Below are positions 44,311-51,930 of a DNA stretch of 64,000 nt, in pieces. The position numbers and the translations under genes are program-made. Where the stretch lies: assembly GCA_910574835.1 (NCBI GenBank), contig CAJTDE010000022.1:1-64000 (forward strand), given 5' to 3'. Under the pieces are notes generated by a model, which searched no databases, was not told the origin of the DNA, and saw only the letters and a program-made list of their open reading frames with translations. This stretch comes from Clostridia bacterium (GTDB lineage Bacteria; Bacillota; Clostridia; Lachnospirales; Lachnospiraceae). Position 1 is the first letter of the stretch; each line of letters begins with the position of its first letter.

Positions 44311-44324
44311 GTTTCCTCCTAATT

Positions 44325-44495
44325 ATAGTCGCTGCGCGACGGCACTAAAGGGTAAAGTCACTTCGGCGCACCTGTAATGAGAGAAACTTTCATTCGAAAG
44401 GACACTCATGAAAGTTCCTCTCGTGCGCCTTTGCGACTTTACCGGTCCGCAAAAATTATTTGGTAAAGTCACTTGACATTTCTTAGCCGGACTAC
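44325..44495 (-). repeat. 5'UTR hairpin repeat (family 2), full copy
   Basis: Nested arms in gene sense: GGTAAAGTC/GACTTTACC, GGCGCAC/GTGCGCC, GAGAGGAACTTTCA/TGAAAGTTTCTCTC, and GTCGCGCAGCGAC, then AATTAGGAGG before the Nim-type ATG. Two of the arms differ from the copy at 9786 on both sides while keeping the pairing. Confidence 0.85.
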
Positions 44496-44501
44496 TTAAA
44501 G

Positions 44502-44529
44502 AACAGGGTGGAAATATCTCCCACCCTGT
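44502..44529 (-). terminator. Terminator behind the 60-residue membrane protein gene
   Basis: ACAGGGTGG-gagatattt-CCACCCTGT followed by TCTTT in minus sense. The stretch 44530-44691 has no gene. Confidence 0.75.
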
Positions 44530-44691
44530 GATTAACTCTACTATGACGTTTTCCTTCGTTCTTGTCAAGCATTTCAAAAATATTTAACAATATTTAACAT
44601 TTCTGCAAAACTCTGCGGAATATTTGCTTTCAGAAAAACAGATTGCGGTATTGCAAAGTAACAGCAAGAATTTCTATAAGCTGCCCGCCGG

Positions 44692-44874
44692 CTATTTGGC
44701 TGCTGCGGCTTTCCCATGTACTTTAGCTGCTTTAAATACATAATAGTAAAACAAAGCCATAACACACACTTTTGAAAACACCTCTGCAGCATGGTACGTA
44801 AATACATGTGATAACACCATCTGCACTGCGATAATAACTGCCATTAATACGGTTGCCTTTAATATTTCTTTCAT
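44692..44874 (-). CDS. Small membrane protein
   Basis: 60 residues with two hydrophobic segments (ATVLMAVIIAVQMVLSHVF and VFSKVCVMALFYYYVF) and a Lys/Ala-rich tail. AGAGGG lies 8 nt before the ATG. No family recognised; it follows the decarboxylase gamma-like gene by about 150 nt and precedes a terminator. Confidence 0.6.
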   Translation of the reverse strand: MKEILKATVLMAVIIAVQMVLSHVFTYHAAEVFSKVCVMALFYYYVFKAAKVHGKAAAAK

Positions 44875-45020
44875 TTTGAAACCCTCTTTTCTTTTTTATT
44901 TATCAACTGATATAAGAATACCAGCTTTCGTTTTCTTGTTCCATTGATTTACCTTACAATTTTTACGCAGCAGCTTACATTTTTGTAAGTTAACGGAATC
45001 AAAAAACTTCGAGGCTTTCA

Positions 45021-45167
45021 TCAATCTCTTTCTTCCTGTTTCCCTTCTTCCCTGTGGGACAGCCTTCCCATTATGCTGACTGCCAGAGTTAAAAGCCCGA
45101 TGACCACAAAGATCCCAAGCATTCCCTTTCCCATAATTTCCAACGAAATAATAAAATTCTGCAGCAT
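45021..45167 (-). CDS. Short OadG-like gamma subunit of a sodium-pump decarboxylase
   Basis: 48 residues, MLQNFIISLEIMGKGMLGIFVVIGLLTLAVSIMG followed by a charged tail. One membrane helix preceded by MGKGM is the pattern of OadG/gamma chains, which anchor the decarboxylase complex. AGGAGG lies 8 nt before this ATG. It follows the beta-subunit gene by 55 nt in the same direction. A longer ORF in another frame here is not the real gene. Confidence 0.7.
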   Translation of the reverse strand: MLQNFIISLEIMGKGMLGIFVVIGLLTLAVSIMGRLSHREEGKQEERD

Positions 45168-45222
45168 ATCTTCCACCTCCTGCTCCATAAGCCGCTTCAC
45201 AATACGCCTTAATGAAATCCAT

Positions 45223-46359
45223 TTACAAATATGCGGACACCAGCCCGATAATTAAGCCGCCTGCTATCACTGATGCAATCTGCCCGGACACATTGGCCCC
45301 GATTGCATGCATCAGTATGATATTTCCCTGGTCCTCCTCCAGAGCCATTTTCTGCACCACACGGGCCGACATGGGAAATGCGGAAATTCCGGCAGCGCCA
45401 ATCATCGGATTCACCTTCTTTTTTCGAAACAGATTCAAAAGCTTCGCCAGCAGCACCCCTCCGATGCTGTCAAAGACAAACGCAATCAAACCAATGCCCA
45501 TGATCAAAAGCGTGTCCATATTTACAAAAGTCTCTGCCCGCATACTGAAAGAAATAGTAATCCCCAGAAGCAGCGTAATCAGATTGGCCAGAACATTTTG
45601 AGCCGTGTCCGAGAGTGTTCCCAATACGCCGCACTCCCGAATCAGATTTCCAAACATCAGGAATCCTACCAGAGCCACAGACTGAGGCGCCACCAGCCCC
45701 ACCAGGAAAGTAGTCAGTATCGGAAATGCAATCCGCATCCCCTTGGACACGATGCCCGGCGTATAGTCCATTCGAATACCGCGCTCCTTCTTCGTTGTTA
45801 CCAAGCGGATGGCAAAGGGCTGAACAATAGGCACCAGAGCCATATAAGAATAAGCAGCTACCGCAATGGCTCCCACATATTTTGAATGAAGAATCTGGGA
45901 TACCAGAATGGATGTGGGTCCATCCGCCGCTCCGATGATTCCAATAGACGCCGCATCCTTCAAATCAAAGCCCAGAAGCACTGCCACACTAAGGGCAAAG
46001 AAAATGCCGAACTGGGCGCCTGCGCCGAACAGAAACATGGAAGGCATAGACAGCAGCGGCCCAAAATCAATCATAGCCCCGATTCCGATAAAAAGCAGGA
46101 TAGGCAATGCCTCCGAAGCCTCGATACCTACCTCAAAGAGCCATTCAATAATTCCATTTACCACTCCGATGCCCTCGACATTTTGGTTAACTGCACCGGA
46201 CAGGGGCAGATTCACAAGAATTGCTCCAAAGCCCATAGGCAGAAGCAGTGCAGGTTCGTAGCCCTTTTTTACCGCCAGATAAATCAGCAAAATTCCGATG
46301 CCGTACATCACCGCCTGCTGCCAGGTGATTTGCAATAATCCCTCCCATAAAAATCCCAT
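45223..46359 (-). CDS. oadB: Sodium ion-translocating decarboxylase beta subunit
   Basis: 378-residue membrane protein that couples decarboxylation of a carboxybiotin intermediate to Na+ export. Family motifs: LLLPMGFGAILVNLPLSG near 40, IGIGAMIDFGPLLSMPSMFLFGAGAQFGIF near 90, and AADGPTSILVSQ near 143, with the Asp and Ser residues of the sodium path. About nine to eleven helices. No alpha (carboxyltransferase) or biotin carrier gene is in the window, so whether the pump is for oxaloacetate, methylmalonyl-CoA or glutaconyl-CoA is open. GGAGGAGG start site lies within the end of the LRR gene. Confidence 0.92.
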   Translation of the reverse strand: MGFLWEGLLQITWQQAVMYGIGILLIYLAVKKGYEPALLLPMGFGAILVNLPLSGAVNQNVEGIGVVNGIIEWLFEVGIEASEALPILLFIGIGAMIDFGPLLSMPSMFLFGAGAQFGIFFALSVAVLLGFDLKDAASIGIIGAADGPTSILVSQILHSKYVGAIAVAAYSYMALVPIVQPFAIRLVTTKKERGIRMDYTPGIVSKGMRIAFPILTTFLVGLVAPQSVALVGFLMFGNLIRECGVLGTLSDTAQNVLANLITLLLGITISFSMRAETFVNMDTLLIMGIGLIAFVFDSIGGVLLAKLLNLFRKKKVNPMIGAAGISAFPMSARVVQKMALEEDQGNIILMHAIGANVSGQIASVIAGGLIIGLVSAYL

Positions 46360-47957
46360 AATCCTCCTCCTGTCTCAATGGAATATGTTAATTCCTCACC
46401 GCTCTCCTCCTCACGCACTGTCACATCACAGCCCTCTATAGCTCCTTTATCACATACTGTCGTAGTGCGCGACAATTTCAGTGCTTCATCTTGATAGCTG
46501 TAAAGCGAAGTTTCCCAGGAATGCTGCAGCAAGAAACATCCTTTTTCCATCCAGATTCCCCGATAAGACTCTCCTTTTGTCCCGCCGGAATCCTTATCAC
46601 TTACATCAGCCTCATGTTCTACTTCCTTAAAGGAACCGTCAGCCTGTCCTAAAAGTATGACCAGACGGCGCGGGTAATTGTTCCCATACTCTCCTTCAAT
46701 CTTCCCAAACGCCCCGTCCACAACAAAAGCCACATCCATCCGGCCGTCGCCGTCCAGGTCTCCTTCCATATAATCCACACACTCATATTCTTCCAGTTTC
46801 GGCCACTTATTTTTGATCTGAACTGCTGCTGTTTTCAACTGCTCTTCTGACGGACTATGTCTCCAAACGGAAAGCAGAGGGACAAACAATACCGGCTTCA
46901 AGCTTTTACATGGGTTCCCAAAAACCGATGCCATCAGCAATTCTTCCTTGCCTTCCAGATAAGAAAAATCTTCAATCTCATTATCAAAAAGCTCTGCCTG
47001 TTTTAAATGCGAAAGCTCTGCTAATGGAGAAATATCACAAACCCTATTTTCGTCTAAGAACAGACAAAACAAATTTTTCAGACTGGCAAGAGGTGTCAGA
47101 TCACAGACTTCATTTTGGCTCAGCAACAGCTGTTTCAGTCTGCTTAAATTAGCCAGCGGTGTTATATCCGAAATAGAATTGTCGCTTAAATCCAAGCTGT
47201 GAAGTCCTGTCAGCCCGCCTAAAAATTGAATATCACGGATTCCGCAATCCTGAAGACGCAGCGCTTCCAATTTATGCAGTTTTCCGACTGCCTCCATATG
47301 AATTGCCCCTTCATTTCTGACAACGGACAGCTCTTTAAGCTCTGTAAGATTCTCCAGAACCGCCATATCCTCAAGGGGCGTCATTTCCAAATACAAGTAC
47401 TCAAGCTGAGGCATTTCCCTTAAAAATAAGGTATCCTTCAAATTACAGTCAAAGAGAAAAAGCTCCGTAACAGTATTCATTTCTCCCAAAACGGACAAAT
47501 CACTCTTCTCACCTTTGGGATTGCGTATGCTAAGCCTATTTAACTCGGTCAGCTCCGCAAGCGGTGTAAAATCTTCAATACAAGCAGCATCCCATTGACT
47601 AAAATCAATCGACAGACTTTCCAAATGGGGCAGATACTTCAACCCCTTCAGTGAATAGCCGGCATTTTCCTCCTTAGAGCCGTGCAGCACCAGGCTTTTA
47701 CATTGCTCCAATTTCTCACAAATCATTGCCGGCGTATCCCCCTCTTTAATTCCTGCGTCATAAAAGACACTATTCCAAAATCTCGGCGTTATAGTCAATG
47801 CATCTTTTATATCCGAAACAGCTCTATCCCTTTCTTCTGCCTTTACACTCTTTGTGCCATTTTCAAAAGCCGGCGGGGAGCATCCTGCCAAAAGCAGCAC
47901 ACAGAACAGAATCAGGCACAAAAGCATTTTTGGCTTCTTCCTCCGCCACATCTTCAT
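46308..47957 (-). CDS. Leucine-rich-repeat lipoprotein
   Basis: 549 residues. Lipoprotein signal with lipobox LLLAGC (Cys near 26). Residues about 85-340 contain some ten LRR units of the internalin/SDS22 style (LHSLDLSDNSISDITPLANL, LKQLLLSQNEVCDLTPL). The C-terminal part has an FG-GAP-like calcium motif (GDLDGDGRMDVAFVVDG). Probably binds a surface or extracellular partner. The last 52 bp overlap the start of the oadB gene in another frame. ATG preceded by GGAGGGGGT; a riboswitch-like leader lies upstream. Confidence 0.85.
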   Translation of the reverse strand: MKMWRRKKPKMLLCLILFCVLLLAGCSPPAFENGTKSVKAEERDRAVSDIKDALTITPRFWNSVFYDAGIKEGDTPAMICEKLEQCKSLVLHGSKEENAGYSLKGLKYLPHLESLSIDFSQWDAACIEDFTPLAELTELNRLSIRNPKGEKSDLSVLGEMNTVTELFLFDCNLKDTLFLREMPQLEYLYLEMTPLEDMAVLENLTELKELSVVRNEGAIHMEAVGKLHKLEALRLQDCGIRDIQFLGGLTGLHSLDLSDNSISDITPLANLSRLKQLLLSQNEVCDLTPLASLKNLFCLFLDENRVCDISPLAELSHLKQAELFDNEIEDFSYLEGKEELLMASVFGNPCKSLKPVLFVPLLSVWRHSPSEEQLKTAAVQIKNKWPKLEEYECVDYMEGDLDGDGRMDVAFVVDGAFGKIEGEYGNNYPRRLVILLGQADGSFKEVEHEADVSDKDSGGTKGESYRGIWMEKGCFLLQHSWETSLYSYQDEALKLSRTTTVCDKGAIEGCDVTVREEESGEELTYSIETGGGLWDFYGRDYCKSPGSRR

Positions 47958-48044
47958 CCGTACCCCCTCCCTTCGGCTCCCTCCTTCCTGCTACAACATT
48001 CGGACGAGGCACGCCGATACCCGCTCTGTGCCATTTACGGTTAA

Positions 48045-48180
48045 AAAAAGAGACTCCCGGCATCCTCTGCCAAAAGTCTCGTTCTTTCTTATCTGAAAGT
48101 GTACAACCATGACGCAATACGGTTTTATACCAATATCCGCGCCAGGGAATGTTGATTGCACCTTTTAACTACTCCCTTTT
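48045..48180 (-). ncRNA. Candidate yybP-ykoY (Mn2+) riboswitch with terminator
   Basis: In minus sense the leader has AAAAGGGAGTAG, ACATTCCCTGG, then CGAGACTTTTGGCAGAGG and TGCCGGGAGTCTCTTTTTTT, which is a clear intrinsic terminator (GAGACT ... AGTCTC plus T7). The GGGAGTAG and GAGACtTTTGgC blocks resemble the manganese-sensing yybP-ykoY motif, although it has three rather than four Gs. A promoter TTGACA-17-TAAGGT lies near 48200-48225. The downstream gene is the LRR lipoprotein. The terminator is firm; the class is tentative. Confidence 0.5.
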
Positions 48181-48330
48181 GTTCTTTTCACCTTAACACA
48201 CTCCCTGAAATCTGTCAATCACGAAAAAATCATTTTTCCTTAAATCTTTATAAATTTCAGTTATGATGGTATAATGGAAATCTACAGAAACAAAGACAAC
48301 AATCCTTCAGATAAGCACAGGGTAAAAATA

Positions 48331-49233
48331 ATGAAATTATCATCCTTCCTCTATTTCGCCAACTTCGGAATCAAAACCGTACTGTTCCGAAAAAAAGACC
48401 CAATTCTCGGAACCATAATACTGACGGACAAGTGTAACTTAAAGTGCAGACACTGTTCGGTAAACAACATTACGGCCGTGGTCCATCCCTATAAGCAGAT
48501 CAAGCAGGAAATGACGCTCCTGTACAAAATGGGCGTGCGCATTTTATTCTTCTGCGGCGGAGAAACCTTTTTGTGGCGGGAAAGCGGGAAAACCCTGCGC
48601 GATCTGGTAATCGAGGCCAAACAGACCGGATTTTTAATTGTAAATACAGTCACAAACGGCACATTCCCCATTGATTTGCCGGAAGCGGATCTGATCCTCC
48701 TCAGCCTCGACGGAAACCGGGAAAAGCACAATCAGATCCGCGGCAACACCTACGATACCATAATGAACAACATTCAACATGCTTCCTCCGACAACATCTG
48801 CTTCTATATGGCAGTAAATCAGATCAACAAGAATACCATAAAAGACGTATGCCAAAAAGCAATGAAGCTTCCCAATGTCCGGGCCGTTTCCTTTAACTTT
48901 CATACGCCCTACCCCGACACAAAAGAGCTGGCTCTAAGCCGTGAGGAAAAGTCCCGCTGCTGTGCCGTGATTACCCAAATGATGAAAAAAGGTGCGCCTG
49001 TTTTTAACCTGAAGAGCGCCTTTCCATACCTGATCAACAATACCTTTCCAACTCCCTGCCATCAATGCGTAGTTATGGAAAATGGAAAGCTAAGCGTCTG
49101 CGGACGCTGCATCGACGTTCCGGGGCTGTGCAGTCAATGCGGGTATTTCTTTGTAGCGGAATATACGCTATTGTTCCGGGGAAATGTAAAAATCATCTGG
49201 GAAATGCTGCGGACCTACTTGAAATACATATAA
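48331..49233 (+). CDS. Radical SAM protein
   Basis: 300 residues. The [4Fe-4S]/SAM motif CNLKCRHC is near residue 35, followed by GVRILFFCGGETFLW (GGE loop) and LILLSLDGNREKHNQIRG, as in peptide-modifying and SPASM-type enzymes. The C-terminus has extra cysteines (CHQCVVMENGKLSVCGRCIDV ... CSQCG), possibly an auxiliary Fe-S cluster. I reject the earlier ATG at 48274 because it overlaps a -10 box (TATAAT at 48270-48275). It is followed 10 nt later by a second radical SAM gene. Substrate unknown. Confidence 0.85.
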   Translation: MKLSSFLYFANFGIKTVLFRKKDPILGTIILTDKCNLKCRHCSVNNITAVVHPYKQIKQEMTLLYKMGVRILFFCGGETFLWRESGKTLRDLVIEAKQTGFLIVNTVTNGTFPIDLPEADLILLSLDGNREKHNQIRGNTYDTIMNNIQHASSDNICFYMAVNQINKNTIKDVCQKAMKLPNVRAVSFNFHTPYPDTKELALSREEKSRCCAVITQMMKKGAPVFNLKSAFPYLINNTFPTPCHQCVVMENGKLSVCGRCIDVPGLCSQCGYFFVAEYTLLFRGNVKIIWEMLRTYLKYI

Positions 49234-49243
49234 AGGAGGCACT

Positions 49244-50497
49244 ATGAGCACAATAACAAATTTAACACGGATGTGGCTGACCCGCTCCCGGAAACCCTTC
49301 ATATTTACAAATGAATTTGATCAACACCTTCCCTTCGAAGCCTGCGAAAATCTGGGTCTGTACGTCCATATCCCATTTTGCAGAAGCATCTGCAATTTTT
49401 GCCCCTATTGCAAGGTTCTATATTCCAAAGAATTATGCGACCATTATATAGATACCCTCTTAAAAGAAATCCACATAGTCGGCAGACAATCATCCGCAAA
49501 GAAAACCGTCACCAGTCTCTATTTCGGCGGCGGAACACCGGCTCTCGCAGCAGAACGCCTGCCGGAAATCATCGAAGCCCTTAAGCAGTATTTCATCATA
49601 ACAGAAGGAATCGGAATCGAGCTGCACCCGGAGGATGTAACAGCCCCCCTACTGCAAAAACTCAAAACTGCCGGCATAACAAAAATCAGCATCGGCATAC
49701 AATCCTTCCAAAAAAAATATCAAACACTCCTGGGCCGCAAAAGCATAGATCCTTCCGCAATACACCACGCCCTAAAAACCGTCACCTTTGAAACCGTTTC
49801 AATGGACTTCATCTTCGCCCTGCCAGGCCAAACCTTCGAAGATTTAAAAACAGACGTCAACACCGCCTTCACACATGGAGCCAACCACATCGCCATCTAC
49901 CCCTTTATCGACTTCACTTTTACGGCAAGCCCTCTTTGCCCCATGAAAAAGAAAGAAAAATACAACCTGCTCAACAACATAACCAACTACTGCCAAAGCC
50001 AGGGATACACACGCACCTCCATCTGGACCTTCTCAAGCCAAAAAAACGCCCGCTACTCCTCCATGACAAGAGATAACTTCCTCGGCTTCGGATGCTCCGC
50101 CACCACCCTATTACGGGACCAATTCAAAATCAACACCTTTTCCATAGAAGAATATTGCCGCCGAATCGACTGCCAACAGCTTCCAACCTCCCTGACACTC
50201 CGATTCACCTTACGCCAGAGAATGATATACTACCTCTTCTGGACCGTCTACAGCACCCAAATAAACGAAGCCGACTTCGAACACTTTTTCAACATCCCCC
50301 TAAAAAAAATGTACGGCCTCGAGCTAACAGCCGCAAAACTCCTCGGCTATATAACAAAAGAAGGCCCCCTATACCGCATGACCCTAAAAGGCGCCTTCTA
50401 CTACCACTACTACGAAAACTTTTACACCCTATCCTACATCGACAAAATGTGGGGAATCATGCGAAAAGAAGCTTTCCCGCCCCATATAGAACTGTAA
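49244..50497 (+). CDS. HemW/HemN-like radical SAM protein
   Basis: 417 residues with the HemN-type motif in VHIPFCRSICNFCPYC near 42 (CxxxCxxC), the SLYFGGGTPA loop near 90, ISIGIQSF near 150 and DFIFALPGQTFEDL near 188. The C-terminal HemN domain (about 300-400) is present. True coproporphyrinogen dehydrogenase or HemW chaperone activity cannot be assumed, since the sequence is diverged and the gene is paired with another radical SAM enzyme. AAAGGAGG before the ATG. The 3' half has strikingly C- and A-rich codons compared with its neighbours. Confidence 0.85.
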   Translation: MSTITNLTRMWLTRSRKPFIFTNEFDQHLPFEACENLGLYVHIPFCRSICNFCPYCKVLYSKELCDHYIDTLLKEIHIVGRQSSAKKTVTSLYFGGGTPALAAERLPEIIEALKQYFIITEGIGIELHPEDVTAPLLQKLKTAGITKISIGIQSFQKKYQTLLGRKSIDPSAIHHALKTVTFETVSMDFIFALPGQTFEDLKTDVNTAFTHGANHIAIYPFIDFTFTASPLCPMKKKEKYNLLNNITNYCQSQGYTRTSIWTFSSQKNARYSSMTRDNFLGFGCSATTLLRDQFKINTFSIEEYCRRIDCQQLPTSLTLRFTLRQRMIYYLFWTVYSTQINEADFEHFFNIPLKKMYGLELTAAKLLGYITKEGPLYRMTLKGAFYYHYYENFYTLSYIDKMWGIMRKEAFPPHIEL

Positions 50498-50662
50498 ACT
50501 GCGAACCGTTCCCGGAAACCGTCCCGGCGGAGGGCAGGAGGGCCGCCCCGATCAGGGGTGGAGGTTCCTGCCCGCAGCCTTCACAGCCTTCCGCCCCGCC
50601 AAAAACCTCCCCACCCCAAAGCGCCCCCTAAACCACCTAAACGTCATGACTCCCGCCCCTCT

Positions 50663-51331
50663 CTACGCAAACGGCCTCCTCACATCCGAAAGCCCCGCCT
50701 CCTCCACCAGTCTCCGAAAAAGATCCGTCGCCGCACAAACCACCGTCTCCTCATGGAGAAAATCCGTAATATCCGCATCAAACAAAATATTCGCCTGCGC
50801 CGGAAACTCCTCATCCCCATCCCAAAACACCACCATCAGCGGCATACAATCAAAAGCCGAAACCCGATACCCCACATCCCCCTGTGAAACAGCCTCCCCG
50901 CCAAGAGCAACGCAAGCCCGCCGAAGCTCCTCCGCCTTCCCATCAAAAGCCTTCGCCAAAGGCTCCAGAATATTCCTCCGAAAAGCCCCGTCAAAAGGCG
51001 CCGCCCGCTTCACCTGACGAAAAGGCACAAACTCCCCTTTCACCCTGGCCTCCGGCTTCGAATAATAAAACAGATGATAAATCGTCATCACCGTATGAAA
51101 CCCCAGTTCCTGATCCGGATCCGAAACCAGTGTCAGCATACCGCTCTTTTTATCCAACCGGTATTTCTCATGAAAATAAGTAACATAGCGCGCCTCCTCA
51201 TCACACTCCAGTCCAAACTGCCGTTCCAGCGCATCATGATCCAGATCCCGGTAAATCTCACGCCATTTTTCACAAAGCATTTTATAATTATCCGTATTCT
51301 TCTCTTCCTTATCCAAAAAACTATTCCTCAT
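50663..51331 (-). CDS. DUF3786 domain protein
   Basis: 222 residues. The pattern NYKMLCEKWREIYRDLDHDALERQFG near the N-terminus, TVMTIYHLFYYSKPEARVKGEFVPFRQVKR and the PLMVVFWDGDEEFPAQANILFDADITDFLHEE block match DUF3786, a family found in acetogens and methanogens and sometimes fused to the AcsC-type Fe-S domain. No enzyme activity is known. ATG at 51331 with GGAGCGG upstream. It is convergent with the radical SAM pair. Confidence 0.85.
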   Translation of the reverse strand: MRNSFLDKEEKNTDNYKMLCEKWREIYRDLDHDALERQFGLECDEEARYVTYFHEKYRLDKKSGMLTLVSDPDQELGFHTVMTIYHLFYYSKPEARVKGEFVPFRQVKRAAPFDGAFRRNILEPLAKAFDGKAEELRRACVALGGEAVSQGDVGYRVSAFDCMPLMVVFWDGDEEFPAQANILFDADITDFLHEETVVCAATDLFRRLVEEAGLSDVRRPFA

Positions 51332-51378
51332 CAAAGCCGCTCCTTAACAATTTTATACCTTTATCCCTCAATTTCTCC

Positions 51379-51711
51379 CTATAAACCGACATAAAAAAGT
51401 CCGCTTCCCCCATTTCCCAAAACGTTACCGTTCACTCCCAGCATCCCCCCAACCTCCCCGGCATGAGATTTCGCCTCTTTAAAAGCATCATTCAATTCAA
51501 AAGATATCTCATATATCAAATCTTCATCATTCTCTCCGCCAGCATATATGGAATCCTTTACAATATGAGAACCCGCCGCCGGGACAATATCCTCCGCCTG
51601 CTGCCTGTCTCTGACCTTCTTTGCAGCTCTCCCCTCTTTCTGTTCCTCACCCCGGCCCTCGTCCTTGCCTTCCATGCCAATCATATTGGCAAATTTTTTA
51701 AATAATCCCAT
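51379..51711 (-). CDS. Hypothetical acidic protein
   Basis: 110 residues starting MGLFKKFANMIGMEGKDEGRG; a charged, probably disordered stretch to about 45, then a short folded part and a Gly-rich tail (GGMLGVNGNVLGNGGSG). GAGGAGG precedes the ATG. No family recognised and no motif that suggests function. Confidence 0.6.
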   Translation of the reverse strand: MGLFKKFANMIGMEGKDEGRGEEQKEGRAAKKVRDRQQAEDIVPAAGSHIVKDSIYAGGENDEDLIYEISFELNDAFKEAKSHAGEVGGMLGVNGNVLGNGGSGLFYVGL

Positions 51712-51893
51712 ATCAGACCTCCTCTGTAAAACGAAGTACCCAAATTTTCCAACTACAATTATAAATATACTTCATTTCCCATCAGATTACAATTCAAATC
51801 CCTGCAGGCACACCTTAACAACAGGATACCATACATACCCTTTAAGGATCGGCAGACTTCATCCATAAAAACAAAAAACCGCAAATAAATACA

Positions 51894-51925
51894 GGGCCGT
51901 CCGCAAACCGGACAGCCCCGCTCTC
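51894..51925 (-). terminator. Terminator of the symporter gene
   Basis: GGGCTGTCCGGTTTGCGGAC-GGCCC in minus sense, followed by TGTATTTATTTGC, just after the stop codon. Confidence 0.65.
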
Positions 51926-51930
51926 ATTTC

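Noticed and set aside
44896-45222. 108-codon minus-strand ORF
   Set aside because: Wrong frame over the 48-residue OadG-like gene, whose AGGAGG and membrane helix are in another frame.
48274-48330. Upstream ATG for the first radical SAM gene
   Set aside because: The ATG at 48274 overlaps a TATAAT box at 48270-48275, so it would lie upstream of the transcript start; 48331 fits better.
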